The notes below the pieces were generated by a model. It saw only the letters and a program-made list of their open reading frames with translations. It did no database searches and was not told the origin of the DNA. Of a DNA stretch of 47,892 nt, positions 15,424-24,036 are shown in pieces. Positions within the stretch are counted from its first letter, which is position 1. Every line of letters starts with the position of its first letter. Location of the stretch: the IMG/VR virus record IMGVR_UViG_3300036945_000482, positions 1 to 47,892 of that record; one strand, given 5' to 3'. A program made the position numbers and the translations under genes. The stretch comes from a virus.

Positions 15424-16664
15424 GCGAAGGCTCCTTGGTTCATTTGATTGCGGGCCTTGGTGTCCCGAATCTTTTGCTTGGTTTCTTCGGTGTGCTTGCG
15501 ACCGAAGAACGGGTTGGAGCTACCGGTCGTCTGCTCACGAATCTGTGCCTTACGTTCGTCCGAATGCTTTCGACCAAACATGGGGTTTTTCTCACCGAGA
15601 TTGCGTTCACGTTGGGCTGCTTGGTACTCAAGCGTCTGCCGGGTTTGAACGATCTTTTCTTGGGCTTTGGCCAGCACAGTGCGCTGTGCATCGCGGTGTT
15701 CATCAGAACGCTCGTAAGCGTTTTCAGAAGCGCGTTGCCGCTGCTCCGCAGTCCACTGGTAGCCGGGAGCACCTTCTCCACCGATAGTGGAGTTGTAGCC
15801 AGCCGCCACGGTGTTGTCTTGAGCAATCCAGTAGCACTCCTTTTCAGTTGCTTCCTGAGCTGAGAAGGCGAAGTCAATCACCTCTACTTGCCACACGTCG
15901 GCACCATGCTTGCGCAGTGCCTTAGCGAAGTGCCAGTCGGAGGGTTGGGTGTTGGCGACATACAGATGTTCCTTGAAGCGAGCTTCCGCTGTCTTCGAGG
16001 TCTGACCGATGTACGCCTTGCCGTTGACCTTGTTGGTGATGCGATAGATCTGGTGGCTGGGAGCCGTCAGGTCGTCATCCGCCGTCAGGTCACCTGCCAT
16101 GACCCAGCCACGGTTGATGGTGAGCCACTTGTGGTCGGCTGTGCATTTGACGGTGTGACCGTTGTCCAACGTGATCTGGACTTTTGGCTTGTGGGCCGAC
16201 TTGGTCTTGATCTGGTTAGTCACGGCCTTCCAGATGGACTTGCCAGTGGCTTCGTCAATCGAGGCAACCTCATCACCGATGGCGATGTCCGCGATCCTCT
16301 TGTTGCCAGCACGGGTCACCACCAAGGTGTCCGGGTGGAAGCACATCAGGATGTACAGGATCTCATCGAAGGCCCGAGGGTGATCCACAGCCACGAAGCT
16401 GCAGTTGAAGCCTGCCATGGGATCCCGCTCAAGTGCAGGGCCTGCGGTCATCAGCGCACGCATGGAAGGCATGGCACCCAGGCTGAGGATGGCCTGGTAG
16501 ATCCGCTCGGTGGGGTAGTGAGGGAACTTGCTGGCGAAGTACTCGACGTAGCGTCGGACGGTTTCCGGCCAGTGCTCACGACGCTGGAGATCGGGACGCC
16601 ACTTGGCATACCGGCTCTTGTGGACGTAGTCCTGCAGAGGGGTTGGGAGAGAGGGTGTCGTCAT
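15420..16664 (-). CDS. nrdJ: Class II ribonucleotide reductase N-terminal part, N-intein half and GIY-YIG endonuclease
   Basis: Residues 1-107 are the reductase N-terminus (GAMPSMRALMTAG, FNCSF, DEILYILM). Residues 108 to ~203 are an N-terminal intein half: Cys108 in block A (CFHPDTLVVT), GDEVASID, and block B GHTVKCTADHKW with the TxxH. Residues ~204-290 are a GIY-YIG nuclease (QIYRITNKVNGKAYIGQTSK, Arg in ARFKEHLY, Glu in EKECYWI, GYNSTIGGEG). Residues ~350-405 hold two NUMOD3 DNA-binding repeats (NPMFGRKH and NPFFGRKH). The ORF ends TGA, overlapping the next ATG (ATGA). In an ordinary intein the endonuclease would run on into the C-half; here translation stops and restarts. A large hairpin lies upstream at 16710. 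Confidence 0.88.
   Translation of the reverse strand: MTTPSLPTPLQDYVHKSRYAKWRPDLQRREHWPETVRRYVEYFASKFPHYPTERIYQAILSLGAMPSMRALMTAGPALERDPMAGFNCSFVAVDHPRAFDEILYILMCFHPDTLVVTRAGNKRIADIAIGDEVASIDEATGKSIWKAVTNQIKTKSAHKPKVQITLDNGHTVKCTADHKWLTINRGWVMAGDLTADDDLTAPSHQIYRITNKVNGKAYIGQTSKTAEARFKEHLYVANTQPSDWHFAKALRKHGADVWQVEVIDFAFSAQEATEKECYWIAQDNTVAAGYNSTIGGEGAPGYQWTAEQRQRASENAYERSDEHRDAQRTVLAKAQEKIVQTRQTLEYQAAQRERNLGEKNPMFGRKHSDERKAQIREQTTGSSNPFFGRKHTEETKQKIRDTKARNQMNQGAFA
15423..16055 (-). mobile_element. GIY-YIG homing endonuclease domain fused to the N-intein
   Basis: The catalytic module and the two NUMOD3 repeats are typical of free-standing or intron-encoded phage endonucleases, and GIY-YIG is rare inside inteins. 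It remains in frame with the N-intein, so after splicing it would be released attached to that half. It probably cleaves intein-less reductase genes. Confidence 0.8.
15431..15436 (-). promoter_or_regulatory. Internal ribosome binding site for the C-intein/reductase ORF
   Basis: AAGGAG on the minus strand lies seven bases before the ATG at 15423 and within the last codons of the upstream ORF. It matches the AAGGA-type sites of neighbouring genes, so the break is a designed restart rather than a sequencing slip. Confidence 0.8.
16056..16343 (-). other. N-terminal half of a split intein
   Basis: Blocks A and B are intact (Cys1, and Thr plus His of the TADH motif), followed by RGWVMAGDLTADDDL, the usual end of the N-terminal splicing domain. 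About 96 residues, like other natural N-intein halves. The insertion point is directly before the reductase's first active-site Cys, which also serves as +1 nucleophile. Confidence 0.88.
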
Positions 16665-16709
16665 AGGGGGTGGTACTTCCTGGTTTGGTATTCGGAAATA
16701 GCGAAGGCA

Positions 16710-16748
16710 ATATTCCCGTAAAAGGCCGGAGGCCTCTTACAGGAATAT
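16710..16748 (-). promoter_or_regulatory. Long hairpin with GGA loop between thyX and reductase genes
   Basis: ATATTCC/GGAATAT and GTAAAAGGCC/GGCCTCTTAC pair to about 17 base pairs around a GGA loop at 16728-16730 on the plus strand, with one G-U on the minus strand. The inner part (AGGCC-GGA-GGCCT) resembles the promoter hairpins at 8967 and 12399 and points at the reductase start at 16664. The long stem is unlike those, so it may equally be a thyX terminator or a processing site. Confidence 0.45.
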
Positions 16749-16782
16749 CGTTGGGGGGAATGGAGTGTACTGAATCTGAGAA

Positions 16783-17517
16783 TCAGTATTCCCCGCGAGT
16801 CAGTGCAGCCCAGGAAACCGGGTACAGAGGAGCGATGATTTCGTCCACCATGCGAGCCAGGTCTTGAACTTCTTTTTGAGCGTGGCTGTTGCTGCGCTGG
16901 TTGTAGAAATTCGCATAGGCGTACAGGGAACCTGTCCATACCCAGTTGACTTCACAGCCCTGGGGCAGGATGAATCTGGCTTGCTCGGGGCAGATGCCGT
17001 CAGCCAGCATCCGCTCGTAGAGAATGATTGCGCCGTCGCAGTGGTTGGCGTAGCGAGCATTCCAATCCAGTGCTCCCGGATGAACATCGCCACTGCCTTG
17101 CTTGACGTTTTCTGCCTTGCTGCGAAACGTGGGGAGGAAGTACTGCGGCCTGGTCGAGATGTAGCGCCGGCTCTCCTCGCTCTCCACAAACCCGATCTTG
17201 TGCTTGAAGCACTGCACCCGGATGGGGATGGGAGCCTGCATCCGCAGAGAGATCTGAGGGTGACCGAAGGGAACCCAGTGCTCCGGGATGTTGCGAAGGT
17301 AGACGGCCAGCTCTTCAGCTTGGGTTTTGCTGAGCTCGTCACGAAGTTTGTTGATCAAAACCAACCAATCTCCGCTGGCCATACCCCGAGCCAAGAATCG
17401 AATCAGGTTGTTGTTCTGCTCCGGGGTGAAGTTCTCAGCCAGCTTGGCGAACGACTGACGGGCGAAGTTCGCCACGTCTTGGTCGGTGAGATAGTGGTTT
17501 TCATACTGGGCTTGCAT
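16783..17517 (-). CDS. thyX: Flavin-dependent thymidylate synthase ThyX
   Basis: The 244-residue protein has the ThyX signature in slightly altered form: FKHKIGFVESEESRRY in place of RHR-x7-S-x-RY, with Glu-Ser and Arg-Arg-Tyr kept and Lys for the first Arg. Further conserved parts are HWVPFGHPQISLRMQAPI before it and ARFILPQGCEVNWVWTGSLYAY, where the substrate Arg/Gln region lies. ThyX methylates dUMP to dTMP using FAD and methylene-tetrahydrofolate. With the reductase next door it completes dTTP supply. AAAGGAAG precedes the ATG. It is the outermost gene of the leftward block and faces the + strand late cassette. Confidence 0.85.
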   Translation of the reverse strand: MQAQYENHYLTDQDVANFARQSFAKLAENFTPEQNNNLIRFLARGMASGDWLVLINKLRDELSKTQAEELAVYLRNIPEHWVPFGHPQISLRMQAPIPIRVQCFKHKIGFVESEESRRYISTRPQYFLPTFRSKAENVKQGSGDVHPGALDWNARYANHCDGAIILYERMLADGICPEQARFILPQGCEVNWVWTGSLYAYANFYNQRSNSHAQKEVQDLARMVDEIIAPLYPVSWAALTRGEY

Positions 17518-17561
17518 GGTTGTTCTTCCTTTGTTTGTGGGTGGTCTCGATACTTTGCGGC

Positions 17562-17597
17562 TTGTGAAACGAGTATGTAGTGCTGTATAGGTATACT
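17562..17597 (+). promoter_or_regulatory. Possible host-type promoter of the late cassette
   Basis: In the 117-base gap between divergent thyX and the first fibre gene there is TTGTGA, 18 bases, then TATAGG, followed by TATACT. These are partial matches to sigma70 boxes. N4 late promoters use host RNA polymerase with SSB as activator, so a poor sigma70 promoter here would make sense. Confidence 0.35.
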
Positions 17598-17634
17598 TTC
17601 ATATGGGTCTTACTTCAAAGTAGCGGAAAATCAT

Positions 17635-19515
17635 ATGCCTCAAATCAGCACATACCCTCTTCAGCTGGCGAATCAGGTTGCGGACCTGGATGTCCTGGCT
17701 ATCGTGGATGTCAGCGAAGCAGGTACCGGCCATACTGGTGGTACGACCAAAAAGGTCACCATCGCCAATCTCCGAGAATCCGGATTGCTTTCTTCGGGTG
17801 GGTTGGGCGATGTGGTGCTGTCGGGTGTACCCACGGCTGGGCAAGTTCCGATTGCTTCGGGGCCTCTTGCAGCGACCTGGGGTACTCTGGCTGGATCTAC
17901 TGGATCGTCGGACGGGCCGAGTCCATATCCGATATTTACCCGCTCTGAGTTTGATACTGCTGTCGTCACAGAACGCTCTCTGATCGCCAGTACCGGTACG
18001 GGTCGATACGCTGAAGGTCAGCTATTCCAGATCGTTGGAGAAGCTGGTCAGCGAATCTGGACGATTGGTACTGGCGGCAACAACGCTGCGATTGCTTCTG
18101 CAAGCCATGCTCGCAAAGTCAGTCTGCGACCTGGCCTTGTGCGTGTGTTGACGACAGACGCGAATACCTGCAAGGAGACATCAGGTGCTCCTTCCGGAGG
18201 TACAGAAGGTGATGTGGCCGTGGATTGGTCAGGTAACTTGGTGTACCTGCGAGGCACTCTGATCTGGTCGTCCGTGTCCCCAGCACACCCGGTGACTGCC
18301 AGCAACAGCGAGCAAGGCGGTACGGGTCGCCCTGCTCGAGAGTCCGTCATTGCTTCGCGGGCAGGAACCCCGCTGACGTACACGGCTCCTGGCTCTGGAA
18401 ACATGCAAATGATGTGCCGGAACGGTTACCGTGCAATGGACGCGATGTCATCGTTCAAGATGTTCTTTGCGAACTGGCACGGTAAGGACGAATCGTCCAC
18501 TGGCTTGGGTACGTTGACTGTTCAGGCTTCGGTCGAATACCCCATCGGTACGGTCGCTGCTGTGGCGACATTCAGTGGTGGCTTGAACGGGACGATTCTT
18601 CCTGGAGCCAGTCTCACGACCGATCCGATCTTGCTCGAGATTCCCGATGGTGAGCGTTTTGCAGTGCGTGTGTGGGTGAACTCGACTGCAGGTACCCCCA
18701 TCTACTTCGACAGTGCGTATTCCCTGGGTTCGGGTGCGGTGGACATTACCGACATCAGTACCCTCAACGGGACTCCTGGAGTTGCTGCCAACCGGGTTGG
18801 TACTGTCAATTCAGCTGCGCTCAGCATCAACAACGCGAACAACAACGCGCACTACCGTCCGGTTGCGCTAATCGGTCTTACTTCGAAGCCGGTCTTTGCA
18901 ATCCTCGGGGATTCCATCTCAGCTTATGTCGTGCCCCGTGATGCTGTGCTGGATCGCACTTGCGCCGGAGGCATTGTGGGCAAGAGCCTCAGGGAAGACT
19001 TCAGCTACATCAACGTCAGCGCTGAAGGTCAGACGCTGAATGCCGTGGCAACGAACGTGAACTTCAACAAGCGCAATTCTCTGATTGCCGCTTGGGTGAC
19101 TCATGTGATTTGTCAGCTTGGGATCAACGACATCATCACTGGACGTTCGGCGCTTCAAGTGATGGGTGATCTGCAGGCTTTGAAGAGCCTTCATGGTCGA
19201 CCTGTGTTTCAAACCACGATCACTCCCAAGAGCACCAGCAGCGATGGGTTCCTGACGGTTGCAAACCAGACGACTGACGCACTGAACTCCGTGCGAGTCG
19301 ATGTCAACACCCGCATTCGAGCTGGTCAAAGCTACGCCCACCAGGACTTCATTGAAGTTGCAGACGCTGTGGAATCGGCTCGCAACTCTGGGAAGTGGAA
19401 AGCTGACGGTGTGACGGCTGGTCTGTACACCCCGGATGGTCTGCACGGAAACGTCTTCAGTTACCTGGCAGTGGAAAGTTCTCAAGCCTTTCGGAAGATG
19501 TACTCGGTCAAGTAA
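17635..19515 (+). CDS. Tail fibre/spike with SGNH esterase domain (626 aa)
   Basis: Residues 1-90 are an adaptor domain shared with the next protein (YPLQLANQVADLDVLAIVDV, GGTTKKVTIANL, LSGVPTAGQVPIA). A middle part is strand-rich. The last third is an SGNH hydrolase: block I FAILGDSIS (~residue 424), block III QLGINDI (~495) and block V DGLH (~600), giving Ser, Gly/Asn and Asp-His. Such domains remove acetyl groups from surface polysaccharides. The adaptor should dock the fibre to the phage tail. No strong Shine-Dalgarno is visible (GCGGAAAA). Confidence 0.8.
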   Translation: MPQISTYPLQLANQVADLDVLAIVDVSEAGTGHTGGTTKKVTIANLRESGLLSSGGLGDVVLSGVPTAGQVPIASGPLAATWGTLAGSTGSSDGPSPYPIFTRSEFDTAVVTERSLIASTGTGRYAEGQLFQIVGEAGQRIWTIGTGGNNAAIASASHARKVSLRPGLVRVLTTDANTCKETSGAPSGGTEGDVAVDWSGNLVYLRGTLIWSSVSPAHPVTASNSEQGGTGRPARESVIASRAGTPLTYTAPGSGNMQMMCRNGYRAMDAMSSFKMFFANWHGKDESSTGLGTLTVQASVEYPIGTVAAVATFSGGLNGTILPGASLTTDPILLEIPDGERFAVRVWVNSTAGTPIYFDSAYSLGSGAVDITDISTLNGTPGVAANRVGTVNSAALSINNANNNAHYRPVALIGLTSKPVFAILGDSISAYVVPRDAVLDRTCAGGIVGKSLREDFSYINVSAEGQTLNAVATNVNFNKRNSLIAAWVTHVICQLGINDIITGRSALQVMGDLQALKSLHGRPVFQTTITPKSTSSDGFLTVANQTTDALNSVRVDVNTRIRAGQSYAHQDFIEVADAVESARNSGKWKADGVTAGLYTPDGLHGNVFSYLAVESSQAFRKMYSVK

Positions 19516-19555
19516 CTCTTCGGGTCCATCTTCTTAACCTCTCTGAGGAGTTTCT

Positions 19556-21370
19556 ATGTCTGAAGTCAGTAGCTACCCATCATTGCTTGCGAACCAAGCA
19601 GCTTTGTCAGACGTGCTGTTGATCGTCGATGTCAGTGAGACAGGGCCGACCAACTCTGGGGGCACCACCAAGAAGATCACGCTGGATGCGCTCAAGACTT
19701 CAGGTCTACTGGTTACTGCTGAAGGTACTGGTATCGGGGGCGTCACCGTGTCGGGTACCCCGGCAAACGGGGATGTGCTTACGGCAGTGAATTCCGGAGC
19801 AGCCATCTGGAGTGCGCCTGCACTCTCGTCGGGTCTGTCTAGCTTGCTCCCCACTGTCGTGGGTTTTAACGCAGCCATTCCTCTTGATGGTCTCAAGATG
19901 ATGAGCAGCAGCCCACGGGTACTGCTGGAAGCCACGGCCTTCACTGTGTCGGGCACCCCTCTTCCTGGAGCGCAATGCTCAGTCAAACTGGCCAGCAATG
20001 GTTCGGTTGCTCCCACGTTCACGGGAATGATCGAGTGGGGTGGTTCTTCGGGCTGGTCGTCTGCTGTGGGTGCGGTGAACAACATCACCTTCTTCAACGA
20101 TGGCTGGTCCACCTACTACAGCGTGACGGGTGATGGCGGTGCAGCTGCCACTGTTCCTGTACCCGTTTCAGCGCTCAAGTCGGGTATTTCGTCAGGCGTT
20201 GCATCGATCACCTTTAGCGCTCCTCTTGGTTCGACGCTTCCTGACGCAGCCAAGCTGACTATCACCACGACTCCCAGCGTTGGTGCGGCGATTGTTGAAA
20301 CGCCCAGCTCGTTCGCTATCGTCGGGAACACGCTGACCATGAGCACGACTCGTCCCGCTACTGTTGGGGATACGTGCCAGGTCAACTACAACCCAGCCAC
20401 AGGGTCTTTGGCAACCAGGCTTGTCAGTGCTTCAGGCCAGCCTCTGTTTGCCTGGTCGAATTTGGTTGTTCCTGTTCAAGCCTTCGTGGGTATGTTGGAC
20501 AGCTACACGGCTGGACTGTCAGCGGTGTTCTCCATGCGTCGTCGACTCACGACTTGGTCTGGCGTTGGGGGTGACAAACGTCTCTTCAAGCTGCGGCACA
20601 ACTCGACGACTGACTACCTCGTCCCTTACGACATCGATGGCAATCCGGATCTGACGGGTATCCCCACGACTGGGACGTTGGTGCCGACAGAGATCTACGA
20701 CCAGACTGGCTCAGGCCTGATGTTGGTTCCGGTTGGCTTCTCAGGTGCGACTGCGCCTCCGTTTACTCCCACATCAGGGCCTGGTGGTGTTCCTGGTTTC
20801 CGCAGTACCGTAACTGCCCAGCCAATGATGATCGTGGCAGCTGCAGGTATCGGACCAGCTGGTATCAACCTGGTGGGTGCTGTCGGTGAAAGCACTGTGT
20901 TCCAAGTGCAGCAGATCAACTCAGGTGGAGTGTTTCTCGGCGCGTTTGGTAGCTACATGACGGGTTCGTCGGTGTTGATGGACTCCCGTACAGATACCGG
21001 TGAATCACGTCTTCGTTTTACGAACAGCGCCGCCTACTCTGCAGTGGCTCAACTCACGGGTGTCCCGTTTGCATCGTGGCACCAGGTTGTTGCGACCAAG
21101 TACGGTGCGGCAGCAGTTGGTGCTCATGCTGCGAAGGCAAGCAACCTTCGAGTGTTTGCTACTTCCTCAGGTCAGCTTGCCAGCTCTGATGTCGCATCTT
21201 CCGGTGCGGACCCGATCCTGTCAGCAAACACCCAGTGGCATGTTTGCGGTACGCAAGGCCTGAACGGTTCGATCATGGGCTTTGTGGAGCACATTGTTTA
21301 TCGCACTGGTTTGTCTGATGCGACACGCGATGCAGTCGCTTCCCTGCAAGCTGCTGACTGGGATCTGTAA
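19556..21370 (+). CDS. Tail fibre/spike with lectin or arabinofuranosidase-like domain (604 aa)
   Basis: The N-terminal ~90 residues parallel the preceding fibre (YPSLLANQAALSDVLLIVDV, GGTTKKITLDAL, VSGTPANGDVLTA), so both use the same attachment point. Residues ~310-600 resemble the concanavalin-like arabinofuranosidase B catalytic fold: FSMRRRLTTW, then LVPTEIYDQTGSG, then VPGFRSTVTAQPMM, a pattern seen in many phage fibres. It probably binds or cuts a host glycan. GAGGAG lies six bases before the ATG; the gene ends in TAATG, overlapping the next start. Confidence 0.75.
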   Translation: MSEVSSYPSLLANQAALSDVLLIVDVSETGPTNSGGTTKKITLDALKTSGLLVTAEGTGIGGVTVSGTPANGDVLTAVNSGAAIWSAPALSSGLSSLLPTVVGFNAAIPLDGLKMMSSSPRVLLEATAFTVSGTPLPGAQCSVKLASNGSVAPTFTGMIEWGGSSGWSSAVGAVNNITFFNDGWSTYYSVTGDGGAAATVPVPVSALKSGISSGVASITFSAPLGSTLPDAAKLTITTTPSVGAAIVETPSSFAIVGNTLTMSTTRPATVGDTCQVNYNPATGSLATRLVSASGQPLFAWSNLVVPVQAFVGMLDSYTAGLSAVFSMRRRLTTWSGVGGDKRLFKLRHNSTTDYLVPYDIDGNPDLTGIPTTGTLVPTEIYDQTGSGLMLVPVGFSGATAPPFTPTSGPGGVPGFRSTVTAQPMMIVAAAGIGPAGINLVGAVGESTVFQVQQINSGGVFLGAFGSYMTGSSVLMDSRTDTGESRLRFTNSAAYSAVAQLTGVPFASWHQVVATKYGAAAVGAHAAKASNLRVFATSSGQLASSDVASSGADPILSANTQWHVCGTQGLNGSIMGFVEHIVYRTGLSDATRDAVASLQAADWDL

Positions 21371-23046
21371 TGCGCAGCCCTGCACTGCTCTCTGCTCCAC
21401 TGAGAGCCGCTAGGCCTTTGGCTCGAGTTCGCCGTATTCTGTCTGTCGCTCCTACGAGCATTGGGGTCATGACTACCCCACCCCAAATCGTGCAAGGGCC
21501 TCAGAACGGTACCTTGGGTGTCCTGGCAGGCGGCAACGTACAGCGTGGTTCAGCTGTGTTGCCTGGGAACCTGACTGGCTTGGTGGCCTACGCAAACGCA
21601 GGTGCAACAGGTGGTGTGAGCCCGGTGTTGCTCCCTTCCATCGTGTGGCGACATGCCGAGGAGAAGTGGGCGTCAGCCGGTACCGGCAGCATTGGTGGAG
21701 CCTCTCTTCCGTACCTGACGTTGCAGTCAGGTGCGGTCTTTGCGTTTACATCGACCAGCGATGTTGTTGGGGTACTGGGTGGTGGCGGTAATGCCACCCT
21801 GCGAGTACGACTGTTGGTCGACGAAGGACAAGGCTGGAAGCACACGCAGCAACTCAATCCGCTGCCTGACACGAATGGCTTGGGAAGTGGTCTCTACTTC
21901 CTATTCGCGTCGAGTGTGTCTCGCAAGTTCTTGATGTACTGCGATGGTCCTGGTCCTGGGGCCTTGGTACTGCGGTCTGCTGCAAGCGTGAGCCCTTTCA
22001 ATCCTCTGGATGGAACGCTCCGCTTTGCTGCGATGGGTGATTCGGTAGGTGCTTTCAAGACCGTTGCTGCAGATGCGTTTCTGTACCAAGCCATTGGTTC
22101 GCGCCTTGGAGCGTACGCCACGATCTATTCAGGCGATGGTGGTACTGGCTACGGGCACAGTGGGCTTTCGTCTCTGCTGAGCTTGAGCGGAAACCAAGGT
22201 ACCTACGAACCAGGTGATCCACTGAATGCGGACCCTTCTCGTACCGATTACCTGGCAGGCGGTGCATCAGACATCGTTGTTGTCATGTCAGGTGTAAACG
22301 AATCGATTCCGACTGGTTCCGGAACTGGTGGCGGCTGGGACACACAGTCAGCCATGAACACAACGTGGCAGCGCTTGCGGGCTGATCACCCTGATGCAGT
22401 CCTGGTGTGCATGGATCCCTGGGTTGGCAACAACGGTGGGACGAATGATGGTGGTGCAGGTTCGAAATACCCTGCTTTGCGAGACGCTCTCGACACTGCA
22501 ATGGAAAGCATTACTGGTCCGTGGCTCCGTGTGCACAACTACGCGGGTATGCCTGCGTGGCGTCTTCGACAACAAGTAGGGACTGAAGTCACTTCCTCCC
22601 TCACGTTGTCAGATGCCTGGGTAACCGGCATGAACGGTACGGAGAATGTGACTACCCATCGAGCTCCTGCCAATGCAGTGCTGGGAGACGGTGTGCACCC
22701 GCTGCAATTTGATATTGCCACGGTGAGTAGCGTGACTACCAGCTCAATCACCCTGGATAACGGTCAGCTGTTTCCGCAACCCTTATCACCGGCAGTCAGT
22801 GTGCAGCTTGCAGTTTTCCCTGCAACCGGGCCGATGAACTACAGCGGACTCGATCAAACGGCGAATACAACGTACTCCTATACGGCCAGTGGTGGTGCGA
22901 TTACCAACATACTGTCGGGCGTCACACCCAACCCCTCAGGGATTGCGATTGGGAGTCGAGTCGTTGTATTCGGTCAAGAACCTGGTACGGACTATTATGT
23001 TCGTCGTGTTGCTGAGAGTATCCGCAACTCAATGAGCTATTTCTAA
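21370..23046 (+). CDS. Second SGNH hydrolase tail protein (558 aa)
   Basis: It lacks the shared adaptor domain; its N-terminus is a basic leader followed by PQIVQGPQNGTLGVLAGGNV. An SGNH hydrolase occupies residues ~215-445: FAAMGDSVGAF (Ser), VVMSGVNES (Asn) and LGDGVHP (Asp-His). The C-terminal ~110 residues are strand-rich. Coupled by TAATG to the preceding fibre, it may sit on that fibre as a branch. It is only distantly like the SGNH domain of the first fibre. Confidence 0.75.
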   Translation: MRSPALLSAPLRAARPLARVRRILSVAPTSIGVMTTPPQIVQGPQNGTLGVLAGGNVQRGSAVLPGNLTGLVAYANAGATGGVSPVLLPSIVWRHAEEKWASAGTGSIGGASLPYLTLQSGAVFAFTSTSDVVGVLGGGGNATLRVRLLVDEGQGWKHTQQLNPLPDTNGLGSGLYFLFASSVSRKFLMYCDGPGPGALVLRSAASVSPFNPLDGTLRFAAMGDSVGAFKTVAADAFLYQAIGSRLGAYATIYSGDGGTGYGHSGLSSLLSLSGNQGTYEPGDPLNADPSRTDYLAGGASDIVVVMSGVNESIPTGSGTGGGWDTQSAMNTTWQRLRADHPDAVLVCMDPWVGNNGGTNDGGAGSKYPALRDALDTAMESITGPWLRVHNYAGMPAWRLRQQVGTEVTSSLTLSDAWVTGMNGTENVTTHRAPANAVLGDGVHPLQFDIATVSSVTTSSITLDNGQLFPQPLSPAVSVQLAVFPATGPMNYSGLDQTANTTYSYTASGGAITNILSGVTPNPSGIAIGSRVVVFGQEPGTDYYVRRVAESIRNSMSYF

Positions 23047-23068
23047 TCCAAGCGTTGTTGGAGTTACT

Positions 23069-23728
23069 GTGCAACTACTAAATGAATTTGGGCTTCCTCT
23101 GCTGAACGAGTTTGGCGGAATACTGTATGACGAGTTTGGGGGGCAGCTAACAGTGAGCACAGAAAGCCAATGGGACTTGGAAGATGAGCATGGATACGCT
23201 CTGCTGGATGAGCATGGCCTGATCTTGCTGGACGAATGGGGTGTGGTTATTGTCGTAGGGCAATACCCCCATCCCTCGACCGTTCTGCTGGGTACCGTAT
23301 ATGGTCCAGGAGGTGTCGGTTATATTGGCGAGCTTGTTGCTGGTTCTGGTTTGGTTTTGAATGACGGTATTCAAGTCTGGCTGAATCAGTCCAAGAAAGT
23401 AAACATACTCAGAAAGCGGGGTGATACTTACTCCACTGAAATGGTCATTCGCTCGAAGACGACGAATCTGCCGCTGAACATGACAGGGTATTCGTTTCTG
23501 TTGACTGTTTCGACCAAGCAGCAGCCTGGCAGTATTTCTGACCAGGTATTCCAACTTGCTGGGGTAATCGTGGATCCAGTAGCTGGTCGAGTTGAGTTTC
23601 CCATCACAAGCGAACAAGCTGATCGAGTGGGGCATTTCTACTACGACATCCAGTTGATTGACGGCTTGGGCCGTAAACGGACAGCTTGCTCAGGCTCCTA
23701 CGTATTCACCCAAGACATCACAAAGTAA
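23069..23728 (+). CDS. Small tail protein with octapeptide repeats and BppU-like domain (219 aa)
   Basis: The start is GTG with GGAG six bases upstream. The N-terminus has six eight-residue repeats of the form xLL(N/D)E(F/H/W)Gx, for example QLLNEFGL, PLLNEFGG, ALLDEHGL and ILLDEWGV. Residues ~125-215 (KRGDTYSTEMVIRSK, LNMTGYSFLLTVSTK, ADRVGHFYYDIQLID) look like the N-terminal immunoglobulin-like domain of BppU baseplate proteins. The protein is probably a fibre accessory or tip. It closes the fibre block before lysis genes. Confidence 0.65.
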   Translation: MQLLNEFGLPLLNEFGGILYDEFGGQLTVSTESQWDLEDEHGYALLDEHGLILLDEWGVVIVVGQYPHPSTVLLGTVYGPGGVGYIGELVAGSGLVLNDGIQVWLNQSKKVNILRKRGDTYSTEMVIRSKTTNLPLNMTGYSFLLTVSTKQQPGSISDQVFQLAGVIVDPVAGRVEFPITSEQADRVGHFYYDIQLIDGLGRKRTACSGSYVFTQDITK

Positions 23729-23730
23729 TC

Positions 23731-24036
23731 ATGGCTTCTACTCATTCAACTGCAATGGAAATCGCTGCCTCTGGTGCAGCCAACAAAGCTACCTGGACAG
23801 GATCCGCAGTCACCATGTTCAGTGGCATCACTTCATCTGACTTCGGTATGTGGGCTGGCATCCTCATTGGTGTCACTGGCTTGGTGATCAGTTGGTACTT
23901 CAAGCACCGGGCTGACATTCGGTATGAGGAAGCCAACGAGCGTTACGTCGAAGCTCACCAGGCCTACATGAAGAACATGGTGAACGGACAGTGGGCACTC
24001 CACCCGCCAGCTCCAAAGAAAGAGGATGAGCTGTGA
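23731..24036 (+). CDS. Holin, HP1/phage_holin_2_3-like (101 aa)
   Basis: I start at 23731, right after the preceding stop. One clear membrane segment, MWAGILIGVTGLVISWYF, lies at residues ~40-57, preceded by a weakly hydrophobic helix and followed by the charged KHRADIRYEEANERY. This is the pattern of small single-pass holins of the HP1 type, which open the inner membrane for endolysin release. Its position before the endolysin gene supports this. Confidence 0.7.
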   Translation: MASTHSTAMEIAASGAANKATWTGSAVTMFSGITSSDFGMWAGILIGVTGLVISWYFKHRADIRYEEANERYVEAHQAYMKNMVNGQWALHPPAPKKEDEL

